A DNA stretch of 64,000 bases from Pseudoneurospora amorphoporcata (lineage: Eukaryota > Ascomycota > Sordariomycetes > Sordariales > Sordariaceae): NCBI GenBank assembly GCA_033297205.1, contig MU859116.1, positions 1 through 64,000 on the forward strand, written 5' to 3'. The translations under genes and the position numbers were made by a program. Shown one piece after another: positions 59,393 to 64,000 of this stretch (position 1 is the first letter of the stretch; each line of letters opens with the position of its first letter). Under the pieces are notes generated by a model that saw only the letters and a list, made by a program, of their open reading frames with translations, made no database searches and was not told the origin of the DNA.

Positions 59393-61560
59393 CTACTGCC
59401 TCTCAAACCCAGGAAAGAACCCGCTCGGCACCTCCCACCCGGCATCAACCTCCTCCTTCATCACCCGCACCGTCCTCTCCACCACATCCGGCCCGTATTC
59501 GAATTCAACTATTTCTTTCATATCTTCTAGATTCTCTCGTTAGCACACTCGCCCCCCTTTACTTCCCTGACCTACTCCCTCAGACACATGAAGAGGAAAA
59601 TACCTACTGGGCACTCCACCCACCCACCCCTCCTCCTTTAAATATCCTTCCAGCTCCGCCGGTGCCTCCTCGTCGAAACCGGCGTTACTCATCACCTGGA
59701 TGGCCGAGGCCCGGTTGCGCCGGATTTTTTCGTAGAGGTTTAATCGGTGCTCGAGTTCGTCGGGGGCAGAGATGCTGGATAGATCTCCTAGACAGAGGCC
59801 GAGGGCGAGACCATCTTCTATGGCTTGGGCGCCTCCTTGGCCGTGGTCTGTTATTTCTCTTAGTACTACATAACTACATACGGGGGGAGTACGACAGAGA
59901 GGAAGGAGTTGGAATAGGAAACGAAAAAGAACTGACGAGGTAACATGGGATGAGCCGCATCTCCCACGAGAACCAAGCGGTCCTTGTGCCATGTCGGGAT
60001 GGGAGGGCGGTAGAGGAGCGGCCAGCTTTTGAGGTCTGTTGCTTTGCTTTTTTTTTTTTCCATTGAAGTTAACATTGCCTTATTGTGGAAGACGAGCTGG
60101 TATGGGCCTGGGAACCACATATTCTTGAGTGACATGGGATAGTGAAAGACTTACTTGATCACGGCTAGGATGTCGGGGTGGAAGTCGGAGAGTTTGGAGA
60201 GGACTTCGGACTTGGAGACGGGGGCGTGCCAGTCTTGCGTCAGGGGCGTTTGTTGAATGTTAGTGATTGACTGACTGACTGGCTAGCAAAAGGCTTTGTT
60301 TGGGATGGGATGGGGTGGGTGGACAAGTGTCTAGAGGTAGGTGCTGACCTTCTCGTTTGGCGGTGTTGGTTTCGTCTCGGAGCATGACTACGAAGTTGAT
60401 GATTTCACCACTGCTCAATCTCCCATCAGCTTTCGTTTCGAATACGTCGAATGAATTCTTCACTCCAGTTCCCCCTTTTTATTGCCCTCATGGTAGCGCA
60501 CACTCACAACAATAAGAACAAAAGAAACTAAGTATTACTCACCCTCGGCACCGATAAGCAATCAATCTCTTCCTCCCCTTCACATCCGGCCACAGTCGAC
60601 AGACCTTGGCCTCCTTTTTGTCAGAATCCAAGAAGGACTTTGTTTCTGGATCACTGGCAATCTCCGCCGTTGGAATCAGGAACCGGTAGCAAGTGTTCAG
60701 CTTCGGATCTGGCAACATCCGTGGCTGGTTCGGGTGTCCGAGGACGTACTCGGGTGCGCGGGAGTGCATACCGTCGGCGGCGATGATGAGGTCTGCGGTT
60801 AGGGTGTGGCCGGTGGAGAGGATTAGGGAGGGGGTTGAGGGGTTCTGGGAGTGGCATAGTTGTTAGCAATTCTCTTGTCTCGTTCTCGCCGTGACAGTAG
60901 TCCTCAGGCAGTCATCTCTGTTCAATACCTATCTTGAGGAAACGGAAAAGGTCTTTTGGTATTGACGGTGGAAGTGGAAGAAGTACTTACATATGCAATA
61001 ACCTCCTTCCCACCCTCAATTTTTACCCACCCCTTTCTTCTTCCTTTGCTCTTTTCATTCACCCCCTTACTCTCTTCATCCCCCTCCACCCATTCCCCAT
61101 TTGCCCCCGCATCCTTCTCCCCGTTCTCCTTCTCATTACTCTCCAAAATCAACGCCAACAAGCCCCCATGTAAATCAACCCGATGCGCATACCACAACGC
61201 CCCGCCCTCCCACATCTCTTCATTCCTACTATGATCCAACCCTTCCCCAACCTGTTCCATAGTCTGTGGATTCACGACCAATACCCCTTCGCTCCTCACA
61301 AACTTTTGTTTCAGCGGGTCTAAGCCCCATCCGCGGCCCGGAGATGGGTGGCAGAGAAAACGGGATATGTTGGGGGGCACGTTAATTGCTGCGCCAATCT
61401 CATGAGATGATGAGGTGGGAGAGGGGTTGGGAGAGTTGGATGAATGGCGGTAGTGGGAGGATCGCTCGAGGATGGTTATCCGGTGGGAAGGGTTCGCGCG
61501 GCGGAGAGACAAAGCGGTTGAGAGGCCGGAGAGGCCGGCGCCTGTTATTAGGATGTCCAT
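59393..61560 (-). CDS. FAD-dependent monooxygenase, salicylate-hydroxylase-like
   Basis: Class A flavin monooxygenase. Seven exons fit in frame: 61560-60991, 60844-60543, 60413-60349, 60233-60155, 60046-59937, 59847-59608 and 59526-59393; 499 residues. The FAD-binding GxGxxG is at the N-terminus (ILITGAGLSGLSTALSLRRA), the DG motif is ADLIIAADGMHSR, and the GD motif is LVLVGDAAHPMLP, followed across an intron by GQGGAQAIEDG. Relatives hydroxylate salicylate or other aromatic acids; the substrate is unknown. A Lys/Glu-rich insert (SNEKENGEKDAGANGEW...) at residues 145-175 is unusual. The fifth exon's acceptor lies in an A-rich tract and is the least certain junction. Confidence 0.88.
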
Positions 61561-62490
61561 TTTTTTTCGGAAAAAGTGAGCTGGCTGTTGGAAGTCCGGT
61601 TAGGTGGTATGTGTTGACAAGGCTCGATAACCGAAGGTGGTTTTGGGTTGTAGGTAGTCGAGATAAGGTACGTAGGACAAAGACGATAGAGGAAGATGGG
61701 AAGTAAGGATGAGTGCTAGATAGGACTACATATAAGTATGCAAAATAAGCGTGCCCTGACACACGGTGGACAAGCTGAAAGGAAGGTGACAGCCATTGAT
61801 TGATATAGATTGGGAACGCATGAGAGACGGGCAGATACCGAGCTGCAGTGTCACCTCGCGGATAAGTGGAAGGGTTCTGGACCGAGCCGAAGGAGGGCCG
61901 GGTACCATATTTTTTTGGAGATACCACCGAACTTTGAACGACTGACTGTTTGTTTATCTCCAAAATGATTTGCTGAATGAGGATTTCATGGTGTTGGTAG
62001 TACCTATTTTAATTGAAGGTGGTTTGTCGTGCCTGCCGGTGTATCTCCTCGATGCTTCACCACCCTATGCCTTCCATGACCAGTACTTACCAGCCCAGAG
62101 AAGAGAACCTTGCCGGTCCGTATCTGTAACACACCTCAGGTATTGCGAAGGGTAGCACCGCAGGTATAACTAAGTAGGTACCACCGATCAAAGGATCATA
62201 AACTGATGTCAAAGCCAACCACTTTCTCGACATGGTACAGCCTATCAGATCAACTTTCAAATGAAAAGTACGATAACATAACACGTCTATAACCTCACTC
62301 CATCATCTGACAATTATCAAAAACACACAACGGGATATCAATTCATAGAGCTTTTAGTCCAAGTCCCCCACGAACCCTACTTTTTGGTTAGACAACCAAC
62401 GCCCCTCCCCCAAGTCCGGCAGGTCCCGCAGGTCCCGCAGGTCCCGCAGGTCCCGCACGTCTTTCACAGTTTCGCATCACAACCTACCCT
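61561..62490. other. Intergenic region between monooxygenase and cysteinyl-tRNA synthetase genes
   Basis: 930 bp; contains the monooxygenase promoter and a 9-bp tandem repeat at 62420-62455. No gene seen. Confidence 0.5.
62420..62455. repeat. Four tandem CAGGTCCCG units
   Basis: Four exact 9-bp units, just beyond the stop codon side of the cysteinyl-tRNA synthetase gene, probably in its 3' untranslated region. Confidence 0.9.
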
Positions 62491-64000
62491 CTAAGCAGAT
62501 CCAGAGCCAAACTTAGCAAGATACTCCTCATGAAGCTTCTTCTGCTTCTCCCACTCCTTCTTGAGCTTCTTGGTCTGGCTCTTGGGCACCTCGCTGCCGT
62601 CCGCCGCCAGCTTCGTAGGCAGACCGTCGGCGTCGAACTCGGAGTACTTGGCGTCGCTCTTGAACATGTCCTGGGGAGAAACCTTGGCCTTTTCCCACTT
62701 TTCTTGCTCGGCTTTTTCTTTGGCTTTGCGGGCTGTTTTTTGAGGCGTCACAGTTAGCATGATCACGATGAGAATGGAACAGGGGAAGTGAAAGTGGGCA
62801 AAAAGACAACAAAAAACTCACCCTCCTCCTTCTGCCTCGCCTTCTCAGCCAACAACGCAGCCTTCTCCTCGCGCGCCTGAATCAGCTTAGCAGCCGGCAC
62901 GAACTTGACGAGACTAGGCCCGTCAACGCGGTCATCGAGCTGCACGCCGAGATCGGTAAGGTCGTAGTCACGAATACGGTCGCTGAGCGCAAGGATCGCC
63001 TGCTTAACCTTGGGGTCGAGGGCAGCGCCCGAGGAAATGGTGGCGCGCAGCTCGTCGCGGAGCTTGGAGGTGGCGCGGATAAAGGGAAGCGCCAGCTTCT
63101 CAGCGTCCTTCTCGCCGCTCTTCTCGAGCTCGGCGAACTCCGCTTCGGGGTTCTGCTGCTCGAGGAGGGACTTGATGGACTCGCCGGAGAGGTCAAGAGA
63201 GGCAACCTCCTGCTTGACCTGATTGAATACAGCGGCGTAGAGCTTGACGGCGGTCTGGGGGTCGACGTTGGCCTTGTTGGAGGCGGTGGCCGAGGACCAG
63301 CCCAGACCTTGGTAGGGGGGCTGGGCGCTGGCGTCGAGACCAAAGATGCCGACAATCTTGGTGACCCAGCGGGCAACGGACTCGAGGGCTTGGACGTTGG
63401 GGTTGCCGGAATTCATGTAGATGTTGGCGTTGCGGACAAGCTTGAGGAGAACCTGCATGGCGGTGGGTGTGTCGAAAGAGTTCCTGAGAGCGGCGTCGAG
63501 GTCCTTCTTGGCTTGCTCAAAGTCGTCGAGCAGACCCTTGGCGCCAGCGTCCTCAGAGAGGGAGAGGTCCTTGATGCTGGACGAAGCGTCAACCTCGGAC
63601 AGGCGAGCCTTGATGTTGGTGAAGAAGTTGTCGAGAGTGGTCTCCCAGTTGTCGGCCTGTTTCCTCATGTCGGGGGAGATCTCAACACCGTCGTTCCAGC
63701 GGCTGAGCAGGAAGACGATACGCATGTTGCGGGCGGTGTAAGTAGAGGCGAGAGCGTCTTGTATCGTCTGGAAGTTCTTCAAGCTCTTGGACATTTTGCT
63801 TCCAGCAATGGAAAGATGGCCCATGTGCTGTATGGAATGTCAGCATTTCACCCGAAACCATAGCCATAACAAGGAGCCTTACCAGGAAGTACTTGACCCA
63901 AGTGTGCTCACCCTTGCAGCAGTCATGGAAGTAAGCCTCACTCTGAGCCAGCTCGTTGTCGTGATGGGGAAACGCAAGATCGATACCACCAGAGTGGATA
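62491..64000 (-). CDS. Cysteinyl-tRNA synthetase, cytosolic (5' end outside the window)
   Basis: Class I synthetase that charges tRNA-Cys. Three exons are visible: 64000-63883 (continuing past the window edge), 63827-62822 and 62732-62491. They encode the C-terminal 454 or so residues. The first visible exon has GGIDLAFPHHDNELAQSEAY, the conserved zinc-region motif with HHDNE, and the next opens with HMGHLSIAGSKMSKSLKNFQ, containing the KMSKS catalytic loop. An anticodon-binding helical region follows. The C-terminus is a long Lys/Glu-rich tail (AREEKAALLAEKARQKEE; KKLKKEWEKQKKLHEEYL), as in eukaryotic cytosolic enzymes. The HIGH motif and catalytic N-terminus lie outside. Confidence 0.95.

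Overview
The window is nuclear DNA of a filamentous ascomycete, most likely a Neurospora/Sordaria-type member of the Sordariales. The evidence: short spliceosomal introns of GTANGT...CTNAC...YAG type in most genes; long AT-rich gene-free stretches, one holding a direct repeat whose copies differ mainly by C-to-T and G-to-A (the mark of repeat-induced point mutation, RIP); many microsatellites; and typical filamentous-fungal families (RTA1, rhodopsin-domain, GMC oxidoreductase, Dal5-type MFS, fruit-body lectin, Mer3 helicase). I cannot fix the species.

Layout. 1-2540 is AT-rich repeat-derived DNA. 3846-13547 holds three plus-strand genes: a nucleotide-sugar transporter, the meiotic helicase Mer3/HFM1 and a Gfo/Idh/MocA oxidoreductase. 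A minus-strand MFS anion transporter (16387-13571), with an inferred 7-nt microexon, converges on the last of these with 23 bp between stop codons. 16.4-21.3 kb and 22.6-26.3 kb are gene-poor, holding a decayed coding relic near 19.25-19.73 kb and a hairpin; between them lies a seven-helix rhodopsin-domain protein. 26.3-30.1 kb carries a convergent GMC oxidoreductase and AEC-type carrier. 30.6-39.4 kb has an unrecognised small spliced gene, two terminally inverted repeat elements, an alpha carbonic anhydrase, a tRNA-Lys(CTT), a small membrane protein gene and an assembly gap inside homopolymers. 39.4-51.2 kb holds a fruit-body lectin, importin beta-4 (Kap123), an RTA1 protein and a C2H2 zinc-finger-like protein. 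52.9-64 kb holds an RGG protein, Luc7, the GPI transamidase subunit Gpi16/PIG-T, a flavin monooxygenase and the 3' part of cysteinyl-tRNA synthetase.

The genes do not form a pathway or biosynthetic cluster; most are housekeeping (nuclear import, U1 snRNP, GPI anchoring, tRNA charging) mixed with membrane and secreted proteins. Two bear on the sexual cycle: Mer3 (crossing-over) and the lectin (perithecial development in Sordaria).

The strongest unexpected signal is in the RGG protein gene. Its reading frame ends at a single TAG (54202-54204) and then stays open in the same frame for 293 more codons, with an internally duplicated, protein-like sequence. The TAG lies in the loop of a short predicted hairpin. 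This is what would be expected of a stop codon recoded by fungal A-to-I mRNA editing (UAG to UGG) during sexual development, though readthrough, a recent nonsense mutation or a separate downstream gene remain possible.
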